64,000 nucleotides of DNA, from positions 107,498,278 to 107,562,277 of the forward strand of contig CM066043.1 of the NCBI GenBank assembly GCA_033557465.1, in the 5' to 3' direction. Of this stretch, positions 63,241 through 64,000 are shown piece by piece. Numbering within the stretch: the stretch's first letter is position 1; every line of letters starts with the position of its first letter. Made by a program: the position numbers and the translations under genes. The notes beneath the pieces are model-generated. The model did no database searches and was not told where the DNA came from. It saw only the letters and a program-made list of their open reading frames with translations. This stretch comes from Ichthyophis bannanicus. Lineage: Eukaryota > Chordata > Amphibia > Gymnophiona > Ichthyophiidae.

Positions 63241-64000
63241 ATGAATAAAATACAACTTCTAAAATGCCTTTATGCAAATGCTAGAAGTCTAAAATATAAG
63301 ATGGGAGAGCCAGAATATATAATGCTAAATGAAAGGTTAGATATGATTGGCATCTCAGAGACCTGATGGAAGGAGGACAACCAATGAGATACTGATACCT
63401 GGGTACCAACTATATCACAATGATAGGGTAGATCAAATTTGTGGAGTGGTTGCCTTTTATGTTAGAGTGGTCATTGAGTAATATAGGATTAAAGTTTTGC
63501 AGAAAAGAAAATACACTTTAGAATATCTATGGTAGAAATCCCATGTAAAAAGGAGAAGGCGATGGCAGTGGGGGTGTACTACCAACCAATTGGCCAGAAT
63601 GAATAGATGGATGATTGAACGCTAAAAGAAATCAAGGAGGCTAACAAAAGTTACAGCACAGTAATAATGGGTGATTTCAATTATCCCGGTATCGACTAGG
63701 TCAGTGTCACAGCAGGACATGCTAGGGAGATCAAGTTTCTAGATGAAATAAATGACTGCTTCTTGGAGTAGCTGGTTCATGAAGTGACAAGAGGAGAAGC
63801 TATTTTGGACCTAGTCCTTAGTGGAACACAGGATTTGGTGCAAGAGATAAGGTTGTTGGGGCCACTTCGCAATAGTGACCATAGTATGATCACATTTGAT
63901 TTAATAAAAGAAAGAAGAACGGCAAAGAAATCCACAGTACTACCTTTAAACTTTCAAAAGGGAGACTATGATAAAATGAGGAAAATGTTTAAAGAAAAAA
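63241..64000 (+). pseudogene. CR1 ORF2 endonuclease N-terminus, broken
   Basis: LKCLYANARSLKYKMGE (the APE endonuclease start of CR1, with the Asn) is followed by ERLDMIGISET (catalytic Glu) and, after stops, MGDFNYPGIDW (the Gly-Asp-Phe-Asn block), DLVLSGTQDLVQEI and SDHSMITFDL (the final Ser-Asp-His block). All signature residues are readable but in disrupted frames. Confidence 0.75.

Larger units (their letters stand above)
62270..64000 (+). mobile_element. CR1 LINE 5' part, running off the window
   Basis: ORF1 esterase remnants (62,587-62,990) are followed after a non-coding stretch by the start of the ORF2 endonuclease (from about 63,241). Frames are broken by several stops. Orientation plus; the RT would lie beyond 64,000. 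Confidence 0.75.

Overview
The window is repeat-rich, intron-less-looking nuclear DNA of a vertebrate, most likely a non-mammalian tetrapod (amphibian, or else reptile). The reasons are the mixture of CR1 and L2-like LINEs, CORE-type SINEs, hAT and mariner DNA transposons, a gamma-like endogenous retrovirus, a DIRS-like retrotransposon and a Polinton/Maverick (adintovirus-like) element. The host group is an inference from family content. I found no ordinary host gene.

Layout. Positions 1-8,000 hold two L2-like LINE 3' halves (1-1,686 and about 6,126-7,616), the end of a hAT-like element, an unusual long LTR-like unit with an ORF (3,075-4,468), a CR1 ORF1 relic and a mariner relic. A single hAT-like insertion with a perfect 8-bp target duplication fills 8,007-10,814; it contains a small ORF, a C-rich minisatellite and a ~400-bp palindrome. 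Positions 11,000-24,167 are CR1, L2, SINE and MITE remnants, plus a stray ~145-bp piece of the Polinton polymerase gene at 20,023-20,182. A nearly intact endogenous retrovirus (24,172-34,317, minus strand) has two 671-bp LTRs that look identical, a 4-bp duplication (GTAC), a tRNA-Gly primer site, intact gag, and single frameshift lesions in pol and env.

The most interesting object is 35,018-57,264. It is one Polinton/adintovirus-like insertion bounded by a perfect 6-bp duplication (AACCTC), but its two ends are inverted copies of the SAME end, about 4.7 kb long in each arm. Each arm carries a promoter/enhancer-like block, a possible Pol III unit, a two-exon acidic/Cys-rich gene, and a spliced leader running into the N-terminal half of protein-primed DNA polymerase B. 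The left half continues through the rest of polB, a packaging ATPase and two small virion-type genes. The right half jumps by deletion from the polB exonuclease region into a capsid gene. The centre (48,906-52,224) is a GC-rich, truncated DIRS-like element. The layout resembles an integrated snap-back (inverted-dimer) defective genome. It was later hit by two long LTR-like units, an L2-like LINE and a CORE-SINE. I saw no integrase or protease gene in it.

Positions 57,271-64,000 contain a 572-bp solo LTR, a complete but inactive mariner with both inverted ends (60,100-61,422), a dispersed repeat that is the inverted partner of 18,535-19,480, and the 5' part of a CR1 LINE running off the window.

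Recurring threads: three unrelated locations carry ~1.4-kb LTR-like units with 4-bp duplications, each coding a protein that ends in a Met-Asp-Cys-x-x-Cys motif; and LINEs and SINEs throughout share one 3' hairpin plus an AAATAAAT tail, consistent with one L2-like machinery mobilising them all.
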